Origin: Magnetospirillum sp.
Lineage (GTDB): Bacteria > Pseudomonadota > Alphaproteobacteria > Rhodospirillales > Magnetospirillaceae
Assembly (NCBI GenBank): GCA_024707145.1
Contig: JANQAI010000001.1
Location: 126,501-190,500, forward strand
DNA length: 64,000 nucleotides
Direction of reading: 5' to 3'
A program made the position numbers and the translations under genes. Of this stretch, positions 35,867 to 44,335 are shown one piece after another. Positions within the stretch are counted from its first letter, which is position 1; every line of letters starts with the position of its first letter. Under the pieces are notes generated by a model that ran no database searches, was not told where the DNA came from, and saw only the letters and a list, made by a program, of their open reading frames with translations.

Positions 35867-35880
35867 GTGACCTTGGTCAA
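35867..35880. promoter_or_regulatory. FNR/NNR-type box in the nirT-nirS gap
   Basis: GTGAC-CTTG-GTCAA is a near-palindrome close to TTGAC-N4-GTCAA. It lies 148 bp before nirT and 170 bp before nirS and is better placed for nirT. Crp/Fnr-type regulators are encoded at 37798 and 38502. Confidence 0.68.
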
Positions 35881-35938
35881 TTTGCTCGGTGGGGCCTGGA
35901 GGGTGCTGAAAACCGTTCTCAACTTTTCCCGGCCGCTA

Positions 35939-35952
35939 TTTGACTTTGGTTA
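35939..35952 (+). promoter_or_regulatory. FNR/NNR-type box before nirS
   Basis: TTGAC-TTTG-GTTAA matches the FNR/NNR palindrome with one mismatch, centred about 104 bp before the nirS ATG. With activation 41 bp upstream of transcription, a leader of about 60 nt is predicted. Confidence 0.7.
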
Positions 35953-35995
35953 AAGAGGCGCCCGCCGGCCCGGCGCATCCTGCCGCCATCCTTAG

Positions 35996-37672
<1,677 letters not shown>

Positions 37673-37693
37673 AAGTAATAAATCTTTGTTGGG

Positions 37694-37728
37694 AAAGCCC
37701 GGGAAGCCTCGTCTTCCCGGGCTTTTCC
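37694..37728 (+). terminator. Rho-independent terminator of nirS
   Basis: A perfect 13-bp stem (37694-37706 with 37713-37725; AAAGCCCGGGAAG) with a 6-nt loop ends in a short T run. It isolates nirS from the regulator genes. Confidence 0.88.
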
Positions 37729-37734
37729 GCACCC

Positions 37735-37748
37735 TTAACCAACGTCAA
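37735..37748 (+). promoter_or_regulatory. FNR/NNR-type box before the Crp/Fnr regulator pair
   Basis: TTAAC-CAAC-GTCAA matches the FNR/NNR palindrome with one mismatch, 50 bp before the start of the first regulator gene. It suggests auto- or cross-regulation. Confidence 0.62.
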
Positions 37749-37797
37749 GGATGCGTCCGGGACTTCAGAGGACTCTGAAGCCAGAACGGAGGGGGGA

Positions 37798-38505
37798 ATG
37801 ACGTCCGACGTCCTGGAAGCGCTGAGCGACCATCCGCTGTTCGGTATCGTGCCGAGGACGGACCTGCCCGCCGTACTGGATGATCCGGCCACCAGGACGT
37901 TCGCCGCTGGCGAGGCGCTGTTCCGCCAGGGCGAACCCGCCCGGCGGCTGTACCTGATAGTCCGGGGCGCGGTCGAACTGGTGGTCGAACGGCCGGGGCA
38001 GGTCCCCGAGATGCTGGCCCGCCTCTCCGCCGGCGAGGCCGTGGGCGCCGACGCCATCCTGCCCGGCTGCCGCCATGCCGCCACCGCCCGCGCCGCCGCG
38101 CCCACCCTGGCGGTGGTGGTGGACGGCGCCCGCCTGACCACCCATTTCGAGGCCCATTTCGACCAGGCCATCGCCATCATCGGCGAGATGGCCGGATCGC
38201 TGCGCGGCCAGATCAAGGAAATCACCGAACTCAAGCTGCAATCCACCACCGAGCGGCTGGCCGGCTATCTGCTCGAACTGGCCGGCGAGGCCAGGGGGCG
38301 TGCAGCGGTGCGTCTGCCGTTCGAGAAGCGGATGCTGGCCGACCGGCTGGGGATGGAGCCGGCGACGCTCAGCCGTGCCTTCGCCAAGCTGCGTGAATGG
38401 GGCGTCGAGACCGGGCGCGGCGACCGCGTCGACATCGCCGACGTCGCCGTCCTGCGCCGCGTCGCCGCCGCGACGGACATGCTGGGCGACGGAGGGATGC
38501 CATGA
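37798..38505 (+). CDS. Crp/Fnr-family regulator, DNR/NnrR-like
   Basis: 235 residues. The cyclic-nucleotide-binding-like domain (FAAGEALFRQGEPARRLYLIVRGAVELV) is followed by a long dimer helix and a winged HTH with the recognition helix MEPATLSRAFAKLREWGV. No N-terminal cysteines for a [4Fe-4S] cluster, which fits NO-sensing DNR/NnrR types that bind heme. GGAGGGGGGA lies directly before ATG 37798. Adjacent to nirS and preceded by an FNR-type box, it is the probable nitrite/NO-responsive activator. Subfamily is inferred from context. Confidence 0.85.
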   Translation: MTSDVLEALSDHPLFGIVPRTDLPAVLDDPATRTFAAGEALFRQGEPARRLYLIVRGAVELVVERPGQVPEMLARLSAGEAVGADAILPGCRHAATARAAAPTLAVVVDGARLTTHFEAHFDQAIAIIGEMAGSLRGQIKEITELKLQSTTERLAGYLLELAGEARGRAAVRLPFEKRMLADRLGMEPATLSRAFAKLREWGVETGRGDRVDIADVAVLRRVAAATDMLGDGGMP

Positions 38506-39269
38506 CCTGTCCGTGCCGCCAGATCTGCCTGGTGCCGAAGCCGGGCTGCACCCGCCCGCACGGCAGCCTGCCGCGCCACCGCACCGCCGGCCCGCAACTG
38601 GCGGCCCAGGTCATGGGCCTGCCGCTGTTCAGCGGCCTTGACCACGACGTGCTGGAAAAGCTGATGGCCGACGCCAGCGCCCTGACTTGCGCGCGGCGCA
38701 GCATGCTGTTCTCGGGCGGGTCCCAGGCGGACTGCTTCTACATCGTGCTCGACGGACAGGTGAAGCTGTTCGCCCTGACTTCCGACGGCCGCGAAAGCAT
38801 CGTCGAGGTGTTCACCCCGGTCTCCAGCTTCGGCGAGGCGGCCATGCTGTCCACCGGCTCCTTCCCCCTGCACGCCGAGGTGATCGAGGACGCCACCCTG
38901 ATCCGCGTCGGCCGCCGCGCCTTCGTCAACACCCTGCGCGACGACCATGCCGTGGCCTACCGCATGCTGGTCAACATGTGCCGCCGGCACCAGCGGCTGT
39001 CCGGCGAGATCCACCATCTGAAGCATTCCCAGCCGTGGCAGCGGGTCGCCGAGTTCCTGCTGGCGCTGACCGAGGCCGCCGAGGGCACGGCGCTGGTGGC
39101 CCTGCCCTTCAACAAGGAGGTGCTGGCCAGCCGCCTCGGCATCCGCCGCGAATCCCTGAGCCGGGTGCTGGCGCGCCTGAAGGAGGTGGGGGTGCGCACC
39201 GAGGGCAACGCCGTGCGCATCGATGACGTCGGCTCGCTGCGCCGCCGCTGCGCCGAGGCCGCGCATTGA
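38502..39269 (+). CDS. Crp/Fnr-family regulator with N-terminal cysteine cluster
   Basis: 255 residues. The N-terminus has four Cys in 16 residues (C3, C5, C9, C16; MTCPCRQICLVPKPGC), then a Crp-type sensor domain (FSGGSQADCFYIVLDGQVKLF) and an FNR-like recognition helix (RRESLSRVLARLKEVGV, with the E-xx-SR pattern of FNR). The Cys spacing differs from E. coli FNR, so a cluster is only a possibility. ATG overlaps the stop of the first regulator (ATGA), making a two-regulator operon. Confidence 0.85.
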   Translation: MTCPCRQICLVPKPGCTRPHGSLPRHRTAGPQLAAQVMGLPLFSGLDHDVLEKLMADASALTCARRSMLFSGGSQADCFYIVLDGQVKLFALTSDGRESIVEVFTPVSSFGEAAMLSTGSFPLHAEVIEDATLIRVGRRAFVNTLRDDHAVAYRMLVNMCRRHQRLSGEIHHLKHSQPWQRVAEFLLALTEAAEGTALVALPFNKEVLASRLGIRRESLSRVLARLKEVGVRTEGNAVRIDDVGSLRRRCAEAAH

Positions 39270-39400
39270 GGCGGGAGAGCCTGTCCCGCGTGCTGGCGAG
39301 CTTGCGTTCCCACGGGGTGCGAAGCCACGGCATGACCTTCTTCCTGGAGGACGCCGCCTCGCTGCGCACCATCGCTTCCGGGCCGGAACTGGCGGGGTGA
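39269..39400 (+). pseudogene. Remnant of a third Crp/Fnr regulator C-terminus
   Basis: Starting at the last base of the previous stop codon, an open frame of 43 codons reads RRESLSRVLASLRSHGV, then FFLEDAASLRTIASGPELAG before a stop. It repeats the recognition-helix region of the preceding gene almost exactly (RRESLSRVLA) and then diverges. It has no start codon or sensor domain of its own. It is best read as the leftover tail of a deleted paralogue or a partial tandem duplication. Confidence 0.75.
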
Positions 39401-39404
39401 GGCT

Positions 39405-40367
39405 TCAGGCCGGCTTGCGGTCGAGGGCGAAGCCGATCAGGCCGGCGGTCACCGCCAGCAGTCCCAGCCAGCCCCACGGGCTTGGCGCCGCCGCCCCCAG
39501 CAACAGCATCTCGCCGACCAGGGCGAAGCCCACCTCGCCGGCCTGGGTGGCGTCCACCGCCGCGATCCGGTAGGGATCGTTGGATCGGTTGCGGGCGTGC
39601 AGGAACAACGCCGTGGCCAGGCAGCCGGCGAACAGCGCCACCACCGCGGTGGTGGCGACCTGTCCGGCGGTGGGCGGCGGCGGCGCCGTCACCATCAGCA
39701 GCGCGGCGAAGAACGGCAGCGCCCCCAGCGTGGGCAGCAGCACGGCCGTGGCCGGGTCGGCCAGCAGCGCCGCCTGCGGCCCGCCTTGGTGGCGGGCGCG
39801 ATTGAGCAGCTGGTTGCCCACCGGATAGGCCACCGCCGCCGCCAGTACCGGAATGACGCCGAACAGCATCTGGCCGGTGGTCACGCCCTCCATGACGCGC
39901 TGGCCGTTCACGGCGGCGATGCCGAGGAAGGTGACCAGCAGGAAGGCAATGCCGCGCCGCGGCACCGGCAGGCCGAAGCCCCGCAGAACCAGCGGGCTGA
40001 CCAGGATGGTGACCTGCCAGGTGGCGGCGACGATCCAGCCGGGGGCGTGGTCGGCGGCGAAGCAGCAGCACGCATAGAACACGCCGAAGCCGATGCCGCC
40101 CGTGCCCAGCCAGAAGGGCATCCGCCGGACGAAGTTCCTCAGCACGGCGAGCAGATGGCCGATGCCGTGCCGCAGGATCAGCCAGGCGCCCAGCAGAACG
40201 GCCATGTCCACGTAGCGCAGGGCGGCGCTCCACGCCCAATGACCGCCCTCCAGGCTCATGGCGCGGTTGAGGACGAAGGTGACCGAGAACAGGGCGGCCG
40301 CCAGCAGGCCGAGGCCCAGCAGGCGGGGCATGGAGGGCGGCGGAGCAGCCGGGCTGACGCTGGTCAT
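39405..40367 (-). CDS. DMT-superfamily membrane transporter
   Basis: 320 residues with about ten hydrophobic helices in two halves, as in the EamA/EmrE-type DMT superfamily (LGLGLLAAALFSVTFVLNRAMSLEGGHWAWSA at the start, QAGEVGFALVGEMLLLG near the end). The long-form multidrug-resistance EmrE-like type is the closest recognised pattern. The substrate is unknown. It is convergent with the regulator remnant, 4 nt away. Confidence 0.78.
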   Translation of the reverse strand: MTSVSPAAPPPSMPRLLGLGLLAAALFSVTFVLNRAMSLEGGHWAWSAALRYVDMAVLLGAWLILRHGIGHLLAVLRNFVRRMPFWLGTGGIGFGVFYACCCFAADHAPGWIVAATWQVTILVSPLVLRGFGLPVPRRGIAFLLVTFLGIAAVNGQRVMEGVTTGQMLFGVIPVLAAAVAYPVGNQLLNRARHQGGPQAALLADPATAVLLPTLGALPFFAALLMVTAPPPPTAGQVATTAVVALFAGCLATALFLHARNRSNDPYRIAAVDATQAGEVGFALVGEMLLLGAAAPSPWGWLGLLAVTAGLIGFALDRKPA

Positions 40368-40376
40368 GGGGCGGGA

Positions 40377-40604
40377 TCAGCGCCCCGCCGGGACCGGTGC
40401 GTTGGCGCTGCGGCCGTAGGCGGCGTCCAGGCGGGCGGTGCACTTGCTTTGGGCGGCACCCTGTAGCGGGCCGCAATTGGTTTGCCAATCGTCGGCGTAG
40501 ACGCCGTTGGTGCGCAGGGCCTTTTCCGGCGCCGGCCGTGACAGGGCGTAGAAGCCGCCCAAGGTGGCGGCGATCAGCAGGACCAGCAGCAGGATTTTGT
40601 TCAT
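40377..40604 (-). CDS. Small exported or membrane-anchored hypothetical protein
   Basis: 75 residues: a hydrophobic N-terminus (KILLLVLLIAATLGGFYAL) then a polar part with two Cys (NCGPLQGAAQSKCTARLD), perhaps disulfide-bonded in the periplasm. ATG 40604 is chosen because the hydrophobic segment directly follows. Nine nt upstream of the transporter gene at 40367 on the same strand. No family recognised. Confidence 0.6.
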   Translation of the reverse strand: MNKILLLVLLIAATLGGFYALSRPAPEKALRTNGVYADDWQTNCGPLQGAAQSKCTARLDAAYGRSANAPVPAGR

Positions 40605-40717
40605 GGCGCGCTTCCGGCAGGGGGAGGGGGCTGGCGCATCATGGCCCGCCCCCGTGGCCGAGGGAAGCACGCGGTCTGTGGCAACAGCGGGCCGTGCCGC
40701 CGCGCGGGGCGGCGGCG

Positions 40718-41119
40718 TCAGGACGCCTTGCGCAACCGGACGATGACGTCGACGCCTTCCACCTCCATGCCGGGCGGCGGCGGCGGCAGGTCGAGAACGC
40801 GCGGCTGGGCGCCGGGGATGTCCTGCACCCGGCCGGTCTGCACGTCGTAGAAATGATGATGGTCGGCGGTGTTGGTGCAGAACCAGCTGCGGTCGCCTAC
40901 GGCCACGTGCTTGACCAGACCGCCGGCGGCGAATTCGTGCAGCGTGTTGTAGACGGTGGCCAGCGACAGGCGCACGCCGGAGGACAGGGCCTCCTGGTAC
41001 AGGCTGTCCGGGGTGAGGTGGCGATGCCCACCCTCGCGGATCAGACGCAGGATCGTCAGGCGTTGACGGGTGGGGCAGATCTGGGCGGTGCGTAGCACCG
41101 CCTCGTCATTGCAATGCAC
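40718..41119 (-). CDS. irr: Fur-family regulator, Irr-like
   Basis: About 133 residues. The wHTH reads PTRQRLTILRLIREGGHRHLTPDSLYQEA then VRLSLATVYNTLHEFAAGGLVKHV, and the dimer domain contains FCTNTADHHHFYDVQTG. The HHH motif and lack of the Fur C-terminal CxxC motifs fit Irr, the iron/heme-responsive regulator of alphaproteobacteria. GTG 41119 has GAGAGG 5 nt upstream and is the preferred start; GTG 41125 is an alternative. The heme regulatory CP motif is not obvious (ICPTRQ could serve). Confidence 0.8.
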   Translation of the reverse strand: MHCNDEAVLRTAQICPTRQRLTILRLIREGGHRHLTPDSLYQEALSSGVRLSLATVYNTLHEFAAGGLVKHVAVGDRSWFCTNTADHHHFYDVQTGRVQDIPGAQPRVLDLPPPPPGMEVEGVDVIVRLRKAS

Positions 41120-41295
41120 GATCACCTCTCTGCCGACGATATGGACCACGCGCAGTTTAAACTCAGTCCAAACCCTGCGCAACGGATACACACAAATCCG
41201 TCGTCGAAATTGCAAACAAACCGTCACTGGTCTGCCGGGTGCCGGGCCGCATAGAGTCCGCCGCGCCAACAGCGATATCGCAGTGCGAGGGTACC

Positions 41296-41469
41296 ATGAC
41301 CGATCAGGGCAAATCCGCCAGGCCTTGCGCCAAGTGCGCCTATTGGGATCGGGGCGTGTGCCGGCATGGCATGGTCGCCGAACACGAACGCAGCCGGGGT
41401 ACCGGCTGCATCTTCTTCAGCCGCGATGCCAGCGCCTTCGCCTTCTTCGTCAAGGAGTGGCGCTGGTAG
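41296..41469 (+). CDS. Small four-cysteine protein
   Basis: 57 residues, start ATG 41296, with GAGGG upstream. Cysteines at C11, C14, C22 and C38 (RPCAKCAYWDRGVCRHG, GTGCIFF) would suit a zinc or Fe-S site. The aromatic tail FAFFVKEWRW is notable. It is divergent from the irr-like gene and convergent with the winged-helix protein gene. No family recognised; short conserved proteins of this kind occur near iron/redox regulators. Confidence 0.6.
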   Translation: MTDQGKSARPCAKCAYWDRGVCRHGMVAEHERSRGTGCIFFSRDASAFAFFVKEWRW

Positions 41470-41473
41470 CGGG

Positions 41474-42076
41474 TCAGTGGCGGGTAGCGCCGGCGCCGGG
41501 GCCGGCCATTCCCGCCATGCTGCGCAGCAGGGCGATGTCGCGCCGCATGCGCTCGATGTCGTGGCTGCGCCACAGGTCGCCGAAGTTGCCGCGGGCGGGG
41601 CAGCTTTCCCCCGGCGACATGCGCCGGTTCAGGTCGTCCTCGTAAAGGCCGATCAGGCTGTCCAGGTGGGCGCGGCGTTCGCCGCCGTCCACCAGGTCGA
41701 GGAAGGCCAGCTTCATGCGCAGGCCCACTTGGCCGAATACGGAAGAGGGTCGCGCGGTGGGCTGGGCCAGCAGCAGCGACAGGGTTTCGCGCCCGCGCCC
41801 GGTCAGCCGCAGGCGCAATTCGGTGCTGCTGGCCGTCCGTAACCCGTTCACCGCCTGCAGATGGCCGCCGCGCATCATCTCGTCCACGCTGGCGGTGATC
41901 AGTTCGCCCACCGGCAGCCATTGGCCGAGGGTGATGACGTCGATGGCCCGGCAGATGTCGTCCAAGCCGGCCGGACCGCGGGCCGCCGTGCCTAGCGCCG
42001 CCAGCCAGATGAAGTCGCGGGTGCCCATTTCCCGCTTGGTCAGTGCCGCCATGTCGATGTTTCCGACGAAGCCCAT
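41474..42076 (-). CDS. PadR-like winged-helix regulator
   Basis: 200 residues. A winged-helix-like part (TRDFIWLAALGTAARGPAGLDDICRAIDV, then ELRLRLTGRGRETLSLLL) is followed by a helical C-terminal domain (FLDLVDGGERRAHLDSLIGLYEDDLNRR) resembling the PadR/Vir C-terminal domain. ATG 42076 has GGAGAG close upstream. A perfect palindrome at 42096-42112 lies 20 bp before the gene. It may control iron- or redox-related genes; exact family is tentative. Confidence 0.55.
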   Translation of the reverse strand: MGFVGNIDMAALTKREMGTRDFIWLAALGTAARGPAGLDDICRAIDVITLGQWLPVGELITASVDEMMRGGHLQAVNGLRTASSTELRLRLTGRGRETLSLLLAQPTARPSSVFGQVGLRMKLAFLDLVDGGERRAHLDSLIGLYEDDLNRRMSPGESCPARGNFGDLWRSHDIERMRRDIALLRSMAGMAGPGAGATRH

Positions 42077-42095
42077 GGCCCTCTCCATAATGCAA

Positions 42096-42112
42096 ATGCG
42101 AATGATTCGCAT
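42096..42112. promoter_or_regulatory. Palindromic operator, Fur/Irr-like
   Basis: ATGCGAA-TGA-TTCGCAT is a perfect 7-bp inverted repeat with a 3-bp centre, close to alphaproteobacterial Fur boxes. It lies 20 bp before the PadR-like gene and 183 bp before the hemerythrin-like gene. The AATGCGAAT core recurs upstream of fbpA near 62072. Confidence 0.65.
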
Positions 42113-42294
42113 AACGCTCAGGGAGGATGCCACAGGCGGCGGAAAAATCAAGCCGCATTCCTTCTGCGGCCTCTCCTCCGAACGAGGGATCATTCAAATG
42201 CGCGCCAAATTGCGCACATTCTATGGTTGCTGCGCCTGGGCGCGCGGGCGTACAGTCTTGTCCCGCAAGAACCGAGACGGCCGGGGTTGAACCA

Positions 42295-42723
42295 ATGCCC
42301 GATCTAGGGCCCGAGGAATTGTCGACGGGTGTCCGCGAAATCGATGCCGACACCGAAGGGTTGTGTTACCTGATGGCGCGCATTTTCGACCCCCTCGTGG
42401 AGTGCCGCCGCCGCCATGGCGAATGCGACCACCGCCAATGCACCCGCATCGCCGCCGTGCTCACCTTCATGAATCGCAGTTTTCAGCGTCAGGAGCATCT
42501 GATGGCGGCGGCCGATTACCCGCTGGCCGGCGACCATCAGGAAGAACACGCCCTGCTGAAGGAGCAACTGGCCGCCATGCAGGAGGCCGGTGTCTGCGCC
42601 GACCGCGACCGCCAGGTGGTGCGCGAGGCGGTGACCCGCTGGACGCTCCGCCACAACCGCGCCTTCGACCGCACCCTGGCCAACTGGGCGGTCACCCGCC
42701 GGGTGCTGTTCCCCGCCACCTGA
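42295..42723 (+). CDS. Hemerythrin-like protein with incomplete diiron ligands
   Basis: 142 residues. It follows the bacteriohemerythrin layout: GVREIDADTEGL (normally ID-x2-H-x2-L, here T20 replaces His), SFQRQEHLMAAADYPLAGDHQEEHALL (HFxxEE region, with S62 in place of His, then H81 and H85) and the C-terminal LRHNRAFDRTL His-Asp pair. Two ligand histidines are therefore missing. An inserted Cys/His-rich loop (CRRRHGECDHRQC) follows helix 1. The protein may bind metal differently or not carry O2. Confidence 0.7.
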   Translation: MPDLGPEELSTGVREIDADTEGLCYLMARIFDPLVECRRRHGECDHRQCTRIAAVLTFMNRSFQRQEHLMAAADYPLAGDHQEEHALLKEQLAAMQEAGVCADRDRQVVREAVTRWTLRHNRAFDRTLANWAVTRRVLFPAT

Positions 42724-42731
42724 CGGCGCAA

Positions 42732-42754
42732 CGGCCCCCGCATCACGGGGGCCG
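42732..42754. terminator. GC-rich hairpin between convergent genes
   Basis: CGGCCCCCG-CATCA-CGGGGGCCG, a 9-bp stem with 5-nt loop, lies in the 46-bp gap between the converging genes ending at 42723 and 42770. There is no T run, so termination is likely but not certain. Confidence 0.5.
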
Positions 42755-42769
42755 CTGGACCGGGGGCGG

Positions 42770-43165
42770 TCAGCGCCCCATGCTGCCGGAGCCGCCCGAG
42801 CTTCCGCCAGGCGTTCCCGATGAACCCTGACCACCCCAACCGGACGGCGCCTCGCGCTCGGCCGGCGGTGTCGACGGACTGGTGGCCGAACCGCTGCTGC
42901 TGCCCGGTTCCTGGCCCGGCAGCTGCGCCGTCTGGCAGGCCGGACGGGGGTCGTTGGGCAGGCAATCGATGGGCGTCTGGCCGGACAGGCCGGGGCTGCC
43001 CGAAGGGGAACCGGCGCCGGGCGACGGCGAACCGGGGGTGGTGGTGCCCTGGTTCTGCATGGTCGAACCGGATGGCGAACCCGATCTGCTGGGCGACACG
43101 CTTTGGGCCATCACTGGCGTGGTGAGCAGGGCCGCAAGCGCGGCCGCGGTGAGCAGACGGATCAT
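42770..43165 (-). CDS. Secreted low-complexity Ser/Gly/Pro-rich protein
   Basis: 131 residues: signal peptide MIRLLTAAALAALLTTPVMAQ, then runs of Ser, Gly and Pro (SPSRSGSPSGS, GSPSPGAGSPSGSPG) with two Cys in IDCLPNDPRPACQ and a Gly/Ser-rich end. ATG 43165 is chosen because GGGAG lies 6 nt upstream; ATG 43171 overlaps it. Composition suggests a disordered periplasmic or surface protein. No family recognised. Confidence 0.65.
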   Translation of the reverse strand: MIRLLTAAALAALLTTPVMAQSVSPSRSGSPSGSTMQNQGTTTPGSPSPGAGSPSGSPGLSGQTPIDCLPNDPRPACQTAQLPGQEPGSSSGSATSPSTPPAEREAPSGWGGQGSSGTPGGSSGGSGSMGR

Positions 43166-43320
43166 TGGCATCTCCCTTTTCCTGGCGAGGCCGTCTTGGG
43201 GCCTGCCCTGGGAACAAGTCAGGCACGGGGCGGTTCGCGCCTTCGTCCCAACGATGGCCGGCGCCGTCCTTCGGGTGGCCGGTGGGCAGCGGGCAGGCAA
43301 GGGAGGAATCGCACTCTAAC

Positions 43321-43390
43321 GTATTGATAAAAGACGAATTCAGCGTGCCGGTCGGATCGCAAGGCGATTCGACCGGCACGCATCCGGCTC
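43321..43390 (+). repeat. Hairpin repeat, copy A
   Basis: A conserved left flank (TATTGATAAAAGACGAATTCAG, 43322-43343) precedes a long hairpin: CGTGCCGGTCG paired with CGACCGGCACG and an inner ATCGC/GCGAT around an AAG loop. The right flank is CATCCGGCTC. Copy B at 51181-51250 (opposite strand) shares both flanks, but its hairpin arms differ while still pairing perfectly. It lies between the genes ending at 43390 and starting at 43165. Confidence 0.8.
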
Positions 43391-44295
43391 TAGCGGAACA
43401 CCTTCTCGTACAGGCTGAGCAGGATTTCGAACAGGATCAGGGCGACAATGTACCACTCGATCTTCTGCGAACGGCTGGTGTGGACCAGGTCCAGCAGAGT
43501 TTCGGCGGTGTCGCCGATGACTTCCAGCTTGTTGTCGATGGCGCGCGAGCGCTCGCGGATCTCGTATTCGCGTTCGAGGCGGCCGAACAGGCCTTCCAGT
43601 TCGGGCGTGTACCACAGCACCTCGGGCTTCTCCAGCACCTCGGCGCGCCCCACCATGCGATGCTGGGTCAGCAGCACGTCGCCGATCTGCGACAGCAGCT
43701 CGCGGACCTTGAAATTGCGGTTGCCGTGGTGCTTCAGGCGGGCGGCCAGCGGCTCGACGCGGTCGAACACGTTGGCGACCTTGACTTCGAAATAGTCCAG
43801 CATGACGTCCTTGGCCAGCACATCGGCGACGATCTGCATGCGCTCGGGCGTCATCTCGGACAGCACGATGTTCCCTTCCGGGTCCACGTATTCGCTGCTG
43901 CCGGGGATGATGTCCAGGTGGGCCTGGTCGCGGCCGGGTTCGGGCAAGGGGTCGGTGACCAGCCGGGTGAGGTCGGCCAGACAGTGGGCCTCCTCCTCGG
44001 CGGTGACGTCGAACAGCACGATCACGCCATAGCGGAACAGCACGGCATAGCCGTTGCGGCCCATGCGCACGGTCAGGGGTGTGGTGGCCAGGGCCTGCTT
44101 TTGCTCGAAGCCTCGGGTGTCCAGACGCTCACCCAGCAGGAAGGCACGGACGATAATGGAGCGCCGCTCGGTGTACGGCGCCACGGAAGTGGATGGATCG
44201 ACGGTCATGAAGCGGATGGTTGCGCGATCTGGCGGCTGAATCAAGTGAACCCTGCGCTCTTGCGCTTTTCCTTGCTGAGCTCCCTCGCTTGACAT
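43390..44295 (-). CDS. RMD1/YagE-family (DUF155) membrane protein
   Basis: 301 residues. Hallmarks of DUF155 are present: RAFLLGERLDTRGF, GYAVLFRYGVIVLFDVT, YFEVKVANVFDRVEPLAARL and the C-terminal VIGDTAETLLDLVHTSRSQKIEWYIVALILFEILLSLYE, the last part being a membrane helix. Eukaryotic RMD1 acts in mitochondria; the bacterial role is unknown. The start is uncertain: 44295 or ATG 44208 (MTVDPSTSV), neither with a good ribosome-binding site. Divergent from the PAS membrane protein gene. Confidence 0.82.
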   Translation of the reverse strand: MSSEGAQQGKAQERRVHLIQPPDRATIRFMTVDPSTSVAPYTERRSIIVRAFLLGERLDTRGFEQKQALATTPLTVRMGRNGYAVLFRYGVIVLFDVTAEEEAHCLADLTRLVTDPLPEPGRDQAHLDIIPGSSEYVDPEGNIVLSEMTPERMQIVADVLAKDVMLDYFEVKVANVFDRVEPLAARLKHHGNRNFKVRELLSQIGDVLLTQHRMVGRAEVLEKPEVLWYTPELEGLFGRLEREYEIRERSRAIDNKLEVIGDTAETLLDLVHTSRSQKIEWYIVALILFEILLSLYEKVFR

Positions 44296-44335
44296 TACAT
44301 TTTGTCAAACAAGCGTTATCAGGGGGGCGTCCAAG

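Noticed and set aside
38397..38501. An upstream extension of the second Crp/Fnr regulator
   Set aside because: The Arg-rich extension is the out-of-frame end of the first regulator; ATG 38502 in the ATGA overlap is the natural start.
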